A stretch of DNA of 64,000 nt from Sabellastarte sp. h YS-2021 (lineage: Eukaryota > Annelida > Polychaeta > Sabellida > Sabellidae). A program made the translations under genes and the position numbers. The notes below the pieces were generated by a model. The model searched no databases and was not told the origin of the DNA. It saw nothing but the letters and a program-made list of their open reading frames with translations. Positions 45,309 to 56,129 of the stretch are shown here, in pieces (position 1 is the stretch's first letter; every line of letters begins with the position of its first letter). Location: NCBI GenBank assembly GCA_964017235.1, contig OZ024931.1:105294221-105358220 (forward strand), written 5' to 3'.

Positions 45309-45486
45309 CGAAAAAGATGCTATGACGTCAAGAGGTAAACAGGAAATGAAGTACGATGCGCCACCTGGCGAATACACACGTCTTTTTCTGGCGTTTGGCG
45401 GGACCGGTCGCGCCGACCGGTAAAGCAATTGTCCATTGGATAGGGTATTAACTTATAAAAATTTAATTTACTTATTAAATTTGCAA
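45309..45486 (-). repeat. DIRS right terminal repeat
   Basis: 45309-45444 is the inverse of the left repeat (CGAAAAAGATG to CATTGGATAGG) with a handful of substitutions and without the left copy's extra 39 bases. The outer tip 45445-45486 is AT-rich and ends TTTGCAA. Host minisatellite resumes with AATTCTG. Confidence 0.9.
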
Positions 45487-45970
45487 AATTCTGTCCATTC
45501 GTTTGTCTGTTTTTTGTCCGTTTATCTGTTCATCAACATTTCTGTTTCCGGATTCTAACTCGAAAACGCTATGTCCAATCGAATTCAAACTTGACAGGGA
45601 GATAGATCACCATCATAGCTAGGTTCCTTTTGAAATTGGTGTAATTCTGTCTGTTCATTTGTCTGTTTGTTGTCCATTTGTCTGTCCAACATTTCTGTTT
45701 CCAGACTCTAACTTGCAAATGCTGTGTCCAATCGAATTCAAACTTGACAGGGTGATAGATCACCATCATAGCTAGCTTTAATTCGAAATTAGTGTAATTC
45801 TGTCCATTTGTTTGTCCGTTTGTCTGTCCAACATTTCCGTTTCCGGATTCTAACTCGAAAACGCCTTGTCCAATCGAATTCAAACTTGACAGGCAGATAC
45901 ATCACCATCATAGCTAAGTTGCTTTCGAAATTGGTATAATTCCATTCTTTTGTTTGTCCGTTTATAGCAT
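45487..45970. repeat. About 140-155 bp tandem array, right part
   Basis: Three to four units continuing the array broken at 39184, with TCGAATTCAAACTTGACAGG and GAGATAGATCACCATCATAG. Confidence 0.85.
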
Positions 45971-46144
45971 AGATACAATTATGTAACCTAGATTACAAGA
46001 TTTACATTTCTTGGCACGTCTAACACATTCACCTTAACTGTGTGACCTAACATTTCTTTCCTTGTTTCTAAATGTAATTACAGTAGTCGTTAACCTTATT
46101 GCTGCCTGCGCAACCCGCCTTTTGGGGCATCGTTGACCCTCTTG

Positions 46145-49100
46145 TTAATATTTTATTCAACCAAAGAAAAAATACATTTTTTATACAAAATTCTCACATA
46201 CTCACTATTGTTTTTAATGTTAATCTCTTAAAATGAGTATTCAGAGTGTGGTCTAATATATACCCTGTACCCTATACTAAAACAAGAACATGGCTGAAAA
46301 TAGATTTATAATTCATATCGTGATAATGCTGGTAGAAGAAAATCACTGAGTCAGGTTAAAAATACAAAGCAGAAGTTGAAGCTGATCTCTGTCATATATG
46401 ATAAATCCAATGTTGGTAGTTTTCAGTCAGATTGAACCACACTGCTGCTCCCTGGCACATTGGACAAATAATAAATATGATAATCAATAGCGCAGCAGAG
46501 GAATTCTCATTCTTGCTCTTGTGGACAAGAATACTTGATTAGCTCATTGTGTGACAAGCCATGGGGGTTACATGCTCCCGTGCAATAATCTGATATTTGT
46601 CAGCAATCTGTAGGAATGCAGTGTGAAACTCTGAAGAGTTAATTACTCTAGCACTGTCTGGCCAATTGGTGCTAAAGGTTTACCAAGTGACCCATGAAAA
46701 TTGGATTAATAGGTTAATTGTGCCAGAAAATTGCACCGGGAAAAGTAAGAAATAACATTTATAGGAAAGTAGTAATTATATATTTGTCTTTTGTGTAAAC
46801 AATTTGTCCAATTCTTTGTTCCTGTGGTGAGAACCTCTTTATCGGTACATTCCATTTAGCCTGATATTTGGGTCTATGGAATGTCATCTGTTAACACTTA
46901 TTTTCTCAGACTTTCCAAGTGTGTAGTTTTCAGAATGCAATTTCTTTTTTACAGTTACCCATAAATGGTATTGCATACTGATTGTATCATTTGGAGTTTT
47001 AAGTCGGAGGAATTATTCCCAAACCCTCTGTTCTAACACAAAGAAACACACAGAATTAGAATCTAGACACTTTTACATATTTAGGGTGAGATTATATGTG
47101 AAATTGGGATTCACTTAGGTCCAGCTCATGGAATAACTCCAAACCAGCTTTTTTATGAACAGTTCCTATGTCTTTCTTACAGTTCTGAGATCATCCATTA
47201 GTTGTTCGTGGCAATCAGATTTTGTGGTCAGTCTGGTCAATCCTACACACACACACACACACACACACACACCCCCCCCGGAAAAACAGATCATTTTTAA
47301 AATCATAACCACACAGATAACCAGGTTTTTAACACTAACTTTGAATAAAAAGTAAAATTTCAGTTGTCACAAGTACTTGTACATTATTATGGACCTTTGG
47401 TCAGGTGTATAGTCTGGAATGGAGAATACTATCCCAAGGGCAAGAGGAAATATCTTGGTAATTATTTATATTGACATACATTTGGTACTTGTGACATAAC
47501 TCTTCCTATCAAAGTAGCTTGAAGCACCAATCTTGGTGCTGGCTGTATTGGGAGCTTTTGTTAAGTTTTAAACGGCATAAGGATTGTTATAATAAGAAAA
47601 AGAGCACCTGGTTTTAAAACTAACAAAAATGTACCAGTACATAGACATATTGTTACCATCAAAATTTAGTTCTTCATTGAACAGTTCCACACATCTAAAA
47701 TTTTATCATAATTGGGTAAGCTCTTTTTGCATAATTCTACAAACAGCCAGACAAATAAGATTTCAGTGAATTAATAAATAAACCAGGAATAAACTTCCTT
47801 ATTTTGATATTTTGCTTTGATATTTACCTTTGAGCACAGAATAATTTATTGGCATAACAGTAGGCAGATTGTGGAAAAATGTCCAAAGAGATTATTCCAG
47901 TATTTCGCTAAGAACATAGCCTTGGTTTTTATTCATTAATTTACTAGCCTTACATTTTAATACTGACCTAAGTTTTTATATAATGAGCTGTTATAAGACA
48001 TTCCTTAAATATTGAGATTTTATCTTTGAGCATCTTCAGAAACATTGGTTAACACATAGGAATTGTATTGAAGTAGGGCTAACATCTTGCAGATTGATAT
48101 GGGCACATAAATGTAACAGCATAGCTAAATATATACATATTATTACCTGTGCCAGAAGGTTACTTTTTGGATGCATTCATTTGTCATTTGTGTTAGTGAT
48201 TACTCTTAAGTAATGAAGAGATCTTTAAGGATTTTTTTACATAGATAGGACCTGAATTAAAAGAAAAATGTGGTAAATTTTGGATCTGAATCCCTATCAT
48301 ATTTTGGGCACAAAAAATCCCATATTTTTGACAATACCCCCTGGCAGAAGTCTGTGCTCTAGACCTGTTTTCTAGTCTACTCTGTCTTTCACTTATTTCA
48401 GGGGTAAATGTCCAGTGAGCAGCTTTGTGGTAAATTGTTACTTGTAGTTAAACCTTGACACATTAAATATTGATTAACTAGATTAAAGTGTCCTCATAAG
48501 TGAGAGTTTTAGATGACAGTTTGAATGTCAGTGCAAATATTTTCCTTTTGTTCCAAAATATACACCTATTTTTCCCCACCATAACAGTCATCATTGTACT
48601 TAAAATTTAAAATGCATTTAATATTGTACTAAACTTTGTGTATCTAAAGAGACTTACAAAACTCAATATTCTAATAGTAATTCTACCAGGGTTCGATAGA
48701 ACAATATCTTATTAATCAATCTCATTTCTCTTCTGTAGTATTTTTCCTCAGAAAGTCTTTGTAACTAGTAAATGCATGAAGGCAGTAAAACTTGACAGAA
48801 TCTACTTAAATATTCTTATAGTATTAGTGTTGACTAGTTTGCATTACTATTGTCATTTGCAAAATTTTGGTTATCCACGTCACTTGTTCCTTGAACTTGT
48901 TTTAGTGATAATTCTATACATAACAAATGGCTCCCGAATCTTTTTCTTTTCTATTCTCACACTTGACTACGTCAATGCAGTTTTTACGAGAAGAAAAATA
49001 AATATCCCTCAAAGGGCTACTTATCAAGAGGCGCAAGGGTCAAGTAGCAATTTTGTTGTCTGGAATACCCAGAAACCTGCACTACTCAGCAGTGTGCTTT

Positions 49101-51777
49101 GTATACTTACTAGAAATCTATGACATAAATTTCAAATTTATTTTTTAAAAGAACCTGTATTCAAATTCCTGTACAAAAATGAGAGGTGACTTTATGCAAT
49201 CTCTTAGAAATTTATGTTATGTTTTAAAAAAGGACAACTTATAAACATTAGACTGATATTTGATGAGGTGAATTCTCTCTGTCAGTTTTGACTTACATAC
49301 ATTGAGACTTTCTTGGCGACCTAGTTTCGCTTTCTTCTAGCTTACAAAGTGTTTGATGTAGTATAATTGCCGTATTATCTGAAGTACACCAGGATTATCT
49401 GTCTGTGCATTTATTGTGATTACAAGTTTGGAAAGATTTCTTACTTTTTGCTGCAATGACTGAAGTTTTACACATCTAATGAAATGATGCTACTACTTAT
49501 TACAATTATAACATACTCAAGTCACTTTCGGATGCCACTGAGCATTTATTTTTAAAAATAACTATTACATTAATTAAATGTAAAATCAATAGAATTTCCT
49601 TGAATGAAGAAGAATTGTCACATACATTGTAATAGTGTATGGAGGCAATACATTCCATCACATTGTCACTGGTCTACAGAACATGTTGATGTTGATATAG
49701 TGGGACAGCTTGTGGCTGTTCACAGGTGGCCAAAAAGCACTAAATAAGCTGAAACAGTTTACTGATTAATAGTAGCCTGGAGCAACTTCGGCCATCCATC
49801 AATGTGTCACACAGTCCGTCACAATGGTGGATGTGTTGTTTTACTAAATGAGCTTAACTAATCACAATAGTTTGCTGTAGCTAATGGCTTAGATTACTTA
49901 TATGGATTAAGTTTGTGACCTCAGTGGACTGTCGTGGCTTTTTTGTGACCTCAGTGTGTTGTGGCTTTTTTGTGTCACTGGACTCATCTTTTTGCCCAAT
50001 GCTGCACAAAGTTTTCTCTGTCATATAAAGACCATTGCCTAAATGTTTGAGTGTAATTGATTTTAAAGTTTTTAAAGCCTATCAAGTTTTCCTTATAGTG
50101 TTGGGTTAACATTGCCATTTTATCAGAGTTTAAGGTTATTTTTGTCCACTTATCATCAAGTGCTAAGTCCTGCATGTGGGAATTTGCTATTTTTAAATAC
50201 ACCCTGTATTGCAATTAGTTGTGTTTTACTAGTTAACACATCCTTCAAATTAACCCTGGAGTTACCAGTTTTTGGTAATGTGGAATATGTCTGTGTTTTT
50301 ATAATAACTTTAAGCCAAAATGATAAATCTCCCCGTGACAGTTTCATTTGAAAGTACTTTGCAGTGGTTAGTCAGAAAATCTGCAGCCATTCGTTCAATG
50401 ATTTTTGGGATGCAAGTAGATGGAGAAAGTAAATTCCTTATTGACCTCAATAACTTTTATGATCAAGAGTCTGAGTTTGTGGATCTGAGGAACTGTGATT
50501 GTGAGGTTGATAAAATGACCAAATAGCAATGTTCATCAGATAAGCAAGAATTGATACCATGCAACCCAAAGCTATGACTACTGTTCCAGTAGCATTGCCT
50601 ATTTGCCATATCTAAAATATATCTGAAAATAACAGGGTTAATGCTGAAGGTTACTTTTAGAATCTTTTTCAGAATTCTCTCAAAGTGAGTAAGTTTTTCT
50701 TCATTGGATAAAATACTGAGTTATGACATTTTCTTGACAAAAATCACAACAGTTTTGGTGCTGAGTAAAATCAGTTCATGCCAATTGTAAAAATTACTTA
50801 TATGATGCAAAAATTTATTGTTTCTCACCTGTGTTAAAAATTATACAGGCCAAAAAATCTAATCTTGTGCAGAAATATATTTATGTTTCTGGCAGTCCCA
50901 GATACTGGTGTGGGTTAAAAAATGCGAGATGATATGACACACAAGTGCGCCACTGACTGAAATGCGGTTATGAAAACAAGATAAATGCCAAGATTTTACC
51001 AGAATGCCTTTGTCTGCTGGTTTGTTATAACTGTTGTTATTTACAGTATCAAAATGCAAAATATTGGTCCAATATCTGTATTATGTGACATTTAAATTAT
51101 GAGTGTTTTCCTTGTATTTGTTGTTTAGTTATTATGCAGGGCTTTGAGTGTCTGTAGGTACAATGAAAAGTAGAAGACATTTTCCTATGTAAGCTTATTA
51201 TTGTGGTTGTCTTTTAATGGGGCACAGACTAGTAAAAAGGATGTAGACTTGGGAAGGCAATCCAATGCCTGTATTGATTTCTGCGGGCTGTGCAGGTTTT
51301 TTATCCAGGAAAGCCTAGTGAGCTCAATTATTGAGTGAAGATTCCACGGCATATTATACAGAGGAGTCCCAATCCTCTCGATTCCTCTGTGATTCCTTTA
51401 AAATAAAGGGCTTTAATACACAATCATGTTCATTAAAATGACATCACAGTGGTTGATATGTGTTAAACAGGAAATTTTTATATTCAAGCTAATGTATTTG
51501 TAGGGCCAGGCAGGCTGAGCTTTGAAACTGTCTTGACACAACTGTGGCAAATTATTTTTGTCTCTTTTGGTCTTTTGACTCTTTTCAATGAAGTTTCTTA
51601 ACCTACAGGCAGATGCCATGCTTATTCTGGTCTAAAAACAAACCAATTATCCTAATGTAACATAGTATTGATATGTCTGTATATTTGGTTTCTGAATAGG
51701 TTAAAAGTCTGGATGTATTTGATATACCAGTATTTTGATATCTTGAGCCATAAAAAACTCTCTGATGTGGTGTAGTT
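46145..51777. other. Plain intron sequence
   Basis: 5.6 kb without a repeat or coding segment that I recognise, apart from a CA microsatellite. Open frames such as 48776-49123 (115 codons, + strand) and 49984-50214 have no family signature and no convincing splice context. Confidence 0.5.
47245..47279 (+). repeat. CA microsatellite with C-run
   Basis: About 14 AC units followed by eight C residues. Confidence 0.95.
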
Positions 51778-53301
51778 ATGTCCACCCCACTGGGGGGTGG
51801 ACATATTATTTTGGCTTTTTCCGGCGTCCGGCATCCCACTTGGTTTCCAGACATTTTAGGCAACAGTTCTTATCCTATCTTTACCAAATTTGGCATGCAG
51901 GTTTATTGGGTTAATAGCTTGCATGGGATTGCTTTTGGTGATAATAGCTCTATAGCTAACTGAGTAATAGCTACTTTGCTACTTTTGAGTAGCTCTTTGG
52001 TTTCCAGACATTTTAAGGAATGCTATTAAGCCTAGCTTTCTGAAATTTGGTATGGAGGTTCATCGGGTTAATAGCTTGTATGGGATTGCTTTTGGGGGGA
52101 ATTGCTTCATAGATGAGTGAGTAATTAATTAAATAAATGAGTAATTGGCTATTTTGAATACTGAAAAAGGCAAATGTGCTCATATCTCCTAAACCGTGCG
52201 AGATAGCGATTTCGTCGAAATTTTCGACCCACAGGGTATCTAAGGAATGTACTCTTTGCAATTTTCAAAAAATTTTCCCCTCCCCAAAAATGGCGGCCAT
52301 TTTGAATTTTCGAATTTTTGCCAAAAATGGCAAAACACAAATTTGCTTCTATCTCCTTAACCGTGCGAGATAGAGCGATTTCGTCGAAATTTTCAACCCA
52401 CAGGGTATCTAAGGAATGTACTCTTTGCAATTTTCAAAAAATTTTCCCCTCCCCAAAAATGGTGGCCATTTTGAATTTTCGAATTTTTGCCAAAAATGGC
52501 AAAACACGAATTTGCTTCTATCTCCTTAACCATGCGAGATAGAGCGATTTCGTCGAAATTTTCAACCCACAGGGTATCTGAAAATTCTACTCTTGGGAAT
52601 TTTCAAAAAATTTTCCCCTCCCCAAAAATGGCGGCCATTTTGAATTTTTGCCAAAAATGGCAAAACACGAATTTGCTTCTATCTCCTTAACCGTGCGAGA
52701 TAGAGCGATTTCGTCGAAATTTTCAACCCACAGGGTATCTAAGGAATGTACTCTGCAATTTTCAAAAGATTTTCCCCTCCCCAAAAATGGTGGCCATTTT
52801 GAATTTTCGAATTTTTGCCAAAAATGGCAAAACACAAATTTGCTTCTATCTCCTTAACCATGCGAGATAGAGCGATTTCGTCGAAATTTTCAACCCACAG
52901 GGTATCTAAGAATTCTACTCTTGGGAATTTTCAAAAAATTTTCCCCTCCCCAAAAATGGCGGCCATTTTGAATTTTCGAATTTTTGCCAAAAATGGCAAA
53001 ACACGAATTTGCTTCTATCTCCTTAACCGTGCGAGATAGAGCGATTTCGTCAAAATTTTCAACCCACAGGGTATCTGAGGAATGTACTCTTGGCAATTTT
53101 CAAAAATTTTCCCCTCCCCAAAAATGGTGGCCATTTTGAATTTTTGCCAAAAATGGCAAAACACGAATTTGCTTCTATCTCCTTAACCGTGCGAGATAGA
53201 GCGATTTCGTCAAAATTTTCGACCCACAGGGTACAATTTTGGCAAAAGGTTCATGGGGTGGACATTACACATGATAATGTGTGTTCTTCTATGCTATCCT
53301 G
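51778..53301 (+). mobile_element. ATGTCCACCCC-family tandem-array element
   Basis: The 5' end is a perfect hairpin ATGTCCACCCC-actgg-GGGGTGGACAT, preceded by AGTT. Two leader units (51830-52080; GGTTTCCAGACATTTTA, GGTT(A/T)ATTGGGTTAATAGCTTG) are followed by a GAGTAATAGCTAC word shared with the 155 bp arrays and then the 168 bp-type array (52150-53240). The 3' end has GGGGTGGACAT (53255-53265), hairpin ACACAT-gata-ATGTGT, and probably CCTG at 53301, followed by TTTC. No coding sequence. Confidence 0.7.
52150..53240. repeat. About 168-bp tandem array (second type) with AAAATGGCGGCCATTTT core
   Basis: Seven units with TTTGCTTCTATCTCC, AACC(G/A)TGCGAGATAGAGCG, TCGTCGAAATTTTC, CCCACAGGGTATCT, CCCTCCCCAAAAATGG and a GGC(G)GCCATTTTGAATTTT core. 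Spacing 161-169 bp, shorter where 8-14 bp are deleted. Related to 8957-10091. Open frames on both strands are periodic artefacts. Confidence 0.9.
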
Positions 53302-53854
53302 TTTCTATTCGCACCTACTATCAACAGGGCGTCCTATTTCTAGTTCCTCTAAAGTAGTTGTATTTATTCATAGTGTAAGTTTTTTTCAAGAAATCATATA
53401 TACAAGAAATAGGAATTTCTGCATGGGTATTCAAGTTTGCAAATAAATTAAATCTATTCACATAACTGCGATTTTGTCTGTGCTTTTTAAAACAAACGTA
53501 GTACAAAATATTATATATTGTGTGCTTTGTGTACTCCCAAAATAACCTTATTGAAGCATCTTGTTGACATTTCTCACTTGTATCAATTTTCCTTGTTCTG
53601 ACAGCCATGGAGCAGATCATCAAATGTCATGTAAAACACTAAAATGATGTATTTTCAAACTATTAGACTGGAGATCAAAATATTTGTAAACATTTTTTTT
53701 CTTCTGCAATAGATGCTGTTGCTTTTGGCTTTCTATTTGCACTCTGTGGTCATTAAGCTGAATGTTGTCACCAAAAATACATTGTCTGTAAATGTCGGAG
53801 GACTTAGTTCTATCTGTTAGATACTTGAGCACAATTTTTGCATGTGTTTTCCAG
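53302..53854. other. Intron sequence before the second tweety exon
   Basis: AT-rich; ends with the acceptor GTGTTTTCCAG at 53854. No repeat recognised. Confidence 0.5.
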
Positions 53855-54093
53855 ATTGTCAGTGTGGACCAATGTATTGATCATGAGGTGGATGGGGGTT
53901 TACGGAACCTGCAAGAGATCTTCCGTCGCTATGGTTTAAATGCCACTATGGAGAAGCTACTGGATGACCTGGTAGAGGAAGGCATGTACCTTGCATCTGC
54001 AGTAAAGGGGGAACTGGATACCATCAACATGCAGCAAGACCTGGGCAGAGCAAATACTCTAATGCAGAGGACTGAGACTATAGGATTTTACAG
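53855..54093 (+). CDS. Tweety-homologue (TTYH-like) exon, extracellular loop to FYR
   Basis: 239 bp exon between TTTTCCAG (to 53854) and a GTAGTC donor (54094). It starts on a complete codon, as the exon at 1245-1356 requires, and ends two bases into an AG- codon (Arg). It encodes IVSVDQCIDHEVDGGLRNL, then QEIFRRYG, a possible N-glycosylation site NAT, a helical stretch, and ends TETIGFYR. In tweety proteins the loop after GFYGN has helices of this length and composition, including an L-EIF---G segment, and ends E-(F/Y)YR-W at the start of the next membrane segment. The following exon (expected to begin with Trp and a hydrophobic run) was not found in the remaining 10 kb. Alternative identities seem unlikely given the phase match. 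Confidence 0.8.
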
Positions 54094-54169
54094 GTAGTCA
54101 TTCAAGAATAAGTTAATAGAAATTGTATTATATCTGAGCACTTGAAAGCATTAAAGTATAACAAGATAT

Positions 54170-54256
54170 TCCCAACATGCAGCAATTCCTAGAGATGACT
54201 CAGCAATACCTGGAGATGATGTAGAGTACTGAGACTATAGGATTTTACAGGTACTC
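54170..54256 (+). pseudogene. Decayed duplicate of the 3' end of the tweety exon
   Basis: CAACATGCAGCAA and, later, ACTGAGACTATAGGATTTTACAGGTA repeat the last third of the exon and its donor (ACTGAG… copy at 54225-54250). Between these anchors the copy is three codons longer, has a repetitive CTAGAGATGACTCAGCAATA stretch and an in-frame TAG just before the conserved end. A preserved donor (GTACTC) could still be recognised by the splicing machinery. Most likely a local tandem duplication that decayed. Confidence 0.75.
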
Positions 54257-54364
54257 AGTGACTTGTGTTCTGTAATAATGACTTCAAAAAGATAAGACTT
54301 GGATAGCACAGATAAAAGTTGGTCAAATGGAAGGCAAGAGTGAGCTTTTATAGGAAATTTCAGA

Positions 54365-54590
54365 CTTTGTAGATTAATATAAAAATTAATAATAATACTG
54401 GGCCCTCATATAGCGCTTTTTCTAGTATTAGGTCAAAGCGCTTTACACAGTATTACCCCAGCAAGGATAGCTAGCCTTGGTAACCTAACCTATTGCTGCC
54501 GTGCAAGGCAGCAGAAGCCAGGATCCCTTATAGCTGGGTAGCCATATTTCCCCTGGGTGGAGAGAGGCACAGTCCAGGTTGACATCTAGT
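54365..54590. repeat. Interspersed repeat with AGCGCTTT/AAAGCGCTT words
   Basis: AATAATACTGGGCCCTCATATAGCGC and TCAAAGCGCTTTACACAG, followed by a short G/C-richer tail (CCCCTGGGTGGAGAGAGGC). This phrase is common in many marine invertebrate and fish genomes, in my recollection as part of SINE or LINE tails. It directly abuts the LINE fragment and may have been its insertion site or a composite. Confidence 0.55.
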
Positions 54591-56040
54591 TTTCAGAAAC
54601 TACAGGCCTGTCTCCAATCTAAACTTTATTTCAAAGATACATGAAAGGGTAGTAGCAGGACAGCTACAAACTCACCTTGATGAAGCCGGCCTGATGACTG
54701 CCTTCCAATCGGCTTATAGAAAACACCATTCTACTGAAAGTGCCCTCCTTAATATTCACAATGATATTCTTCTCAATATGGCTAAAGGGTCTGTTACAGC
54801 CCTTAACCTTCTAGATCTCTCCGGTGCATTCGATACCATTGACCACACCATTCTCCTGGACAGACTTAATGGTTACTATGGAATCAGTGAACTGGCACTG
54901 GTTCAAATCATACATGTCGGGAAGGACACACTCGGTCAAGGTAGGCAGCACACTCTCACATCCTGTTGCCCTCCAGTATGGGGTCCCCCAGGGCTCCGTC
55001 CTTGGTCCAATTCTTTTTTCTCTCTATACTAACCCAATCAACTCAATCATTCACTCTCACAGTAGTATTAATTACCATTTCTACGCCGATGACTCCCAGT
55101 TATTCATTGCACTCTCTCCAGCAAATTTCTCTCACTCTATACAAAAACTAAAGAATTGCCTAAACGACATTCAAAATTTCATGTTCACAAATAAATTAAA
55201 ACTCAACCCTGATAAACGGAGTTCATTTTGAGGTTCGAAAAACAACCGTAAACAACTCCTTCCTCACTTTCCAATCAATAATCTTGGTAATCAGGTCTCA
55301 CCAGCACAAAGTGTCAAGAACCTCGGAGTGGTGTTTGATTCCAATTTCACCTTCTCTGGCCATGTGTCACAGGTCATAAAGTCCACTAGAGTTCATGTGA
55401 GAGACCTCTACAGAATTCGCCCCCTTCTAGACCTTAAAACATCAGTTCTTCTAGCAAATGCTTTGGTGAGCAGCAGATTGGACTACTGCAATTTCCTGTT
55501 CTTATCACTCACTGATTTTGAGTTAAGGAGATTGCAGCTAGTGTAAAACTTACTCTGCAGGGTTGTCACCCATTCCTCAAAATTTTTCTCACAGGGTACA
55601 ATTCAAAATAGGCCTCATTATATACAAAATCCTCAACCAAGGTCAACCTGTTTACCTAAGAGAATTAATTCACCCCTACACTTCTTCCAGAAATACTAGG
55701 CGTAGTACCCCTAAACTCAAGTTCATTCATACCCCCACTTTTGACCGTAGAGTTCATAAATCAATTAAACACTTTTCTAATTCTTTTAGTCACTATGCCC
55801 CAGTTCTTTGGAACTCTTTCCCCTTCCAAATAAGAAACAGTCCCTCTGTCGCATCTTTCAGGAAACACCTCAACACCCACCTTTTCAATTCTAGTTTCCC
55901 AACTTAGTCTCCTTCCCTCTCGGTCTCACCCACAACAGTTACTCTGGAATACTGACCTTGGACGCCCCTCGACTCTCCTTATTGAAAATGATTTTTGTTA
56001 ACTAGCGCACTGAGTTCCCCTTAGCCCAAGGATGTTATCC
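54591..56040 (+). pseudogene. Dead LINE, reverse transcriptase and C-terminal region (CR1/L2-like)
   Basis: Broken frames follow the order of a non-LTR RT: NYRPVSNLNFISKIHERVV, AFQSAYRKHHSTESALL, LLDLSGAFDTIDH (motif A), then, one frame over, GVPQGSVLGPILFSLY (motif B), YADDSQLF (motif C; catalytic DD kept) and NKLKLNPDK; later NLGVVFDSNFTFSGH, SSRLDYCNFL, FKIGLIIYKILNQGQP and YAPVLWNSFPFQIR to RKHLNTHLFN. Frame changes near 54930 and 55240 and a short loss near 55550. The endonuclease half is absent, so a 5'-truncated copy. The C-terminal pattern is that of the CR1/L2/Rex-like group; exact clade open. Confidence 0.85.
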
Positions 56041-56049
56041 CACATGAAA

Positions 56050-56125
56050 CAGTTGGCATCAGTGGGGATCGAACGCACGATCCTTGGATTATGATTCCAA
56101 CACCCTACCATGTGAACTACAAGAG
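56050..56125 (-). tRNA. tRNA-like sequence (pseudo-tRNA or SINE head), CAT anticodon
   Basis: On the minus strand: a D-arm-like TAGTTCACATGGTAG, an anticodon arm TTGGA-ATCATAA-TCCAA (loop anticodon CAT), and a T-arm GTGCG-TTCGATC-CCCAC with one mismatch, then TGATGCCA. The 5' strand of the acceptor stem does not pair with TGATGCC, so this is not a working tRNA as it stands. Confidence 0.5.
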
Positions 56126-56129
56126 ATAT

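Larger units (their letters stand above)
39185..45486 (+). mobile_element. Complete DIRS-type tyrosine-recombinase retrotransposon
   Basis: 6302 bp. It has all DIRS hallmarks: inverted terminal repeats (39204-39374 and 45309-45444), with distinct outer tips, and an internal complementary region (45151-45247) that joins the complements of both tips; Gag-like, RT-RNase H and tyrosine-recombinase frames; and no target duplication. The empty site is visible in neighbouring minisatellite units: GGTGTAATTCTG is split into GGTGT before and AATTCTG after the element. All three frames are open and the internal complementary region matches both tips at 97 of 97 positions, so the insertion is young and may be competent. 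No DDE integrase or protease seen, as expected for the group. Confidence 0.95.
38580..46144 (+). mobile_element. Putative array element split by the DIRS insertion
   Basis: A tandem array of units with TAACTCGAAAACG, CAATCGAATTCAAACTTGAC, AGATCACCATCA and TTTCGAAATTGGTGTAATTC runs 38600-39184 and continues at 45487-45970 on the far side of the DIRS element. Left of it is ACCAACCCGCC; right of it AACCCGCC, then CTCTTG at 46144, followed by TT. The CTTG-TT end fits the other array elements, but I see no inverted end word or clear hairpin, so the borders are provisional. Confidence 0.4.
1357..53854 (+). other. Giant (52.5 kb) intron of the tweety-like gene
   Basis: Bounded by the GTGAGT donor at 1357 and the TTTTCCAG acceptor ending at 53854. 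Exon phases on both sides agree (phase 0), and nothing between them resembles another tweety exon, so one intron is the simplest reading. It is filled largely with nested mobile elements, annotated separately. An exon too short to see by eye cannot be excluded, but the joined loop has about the family's expected length. Confidence 0.65.

Noticed and set aside
48776..49123. 115-codon + strand frame with hydrophobic segments
   Set aside because: Considered as a missing tweety membrane exon, but it lies between phase-matched exons, lacks family motifs and has no good splice sites in frame.
52149..53446. Frames of 65-118 codons with MPKMAKH-type repeats
   Set aside because: Same artefact in the second 168 bp-type array.
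56050..56125. Functional tRNA-Met
   Set aside because: Acceptor stem does not pair and the T stem has a mismatch; kept only as tRNA-like.
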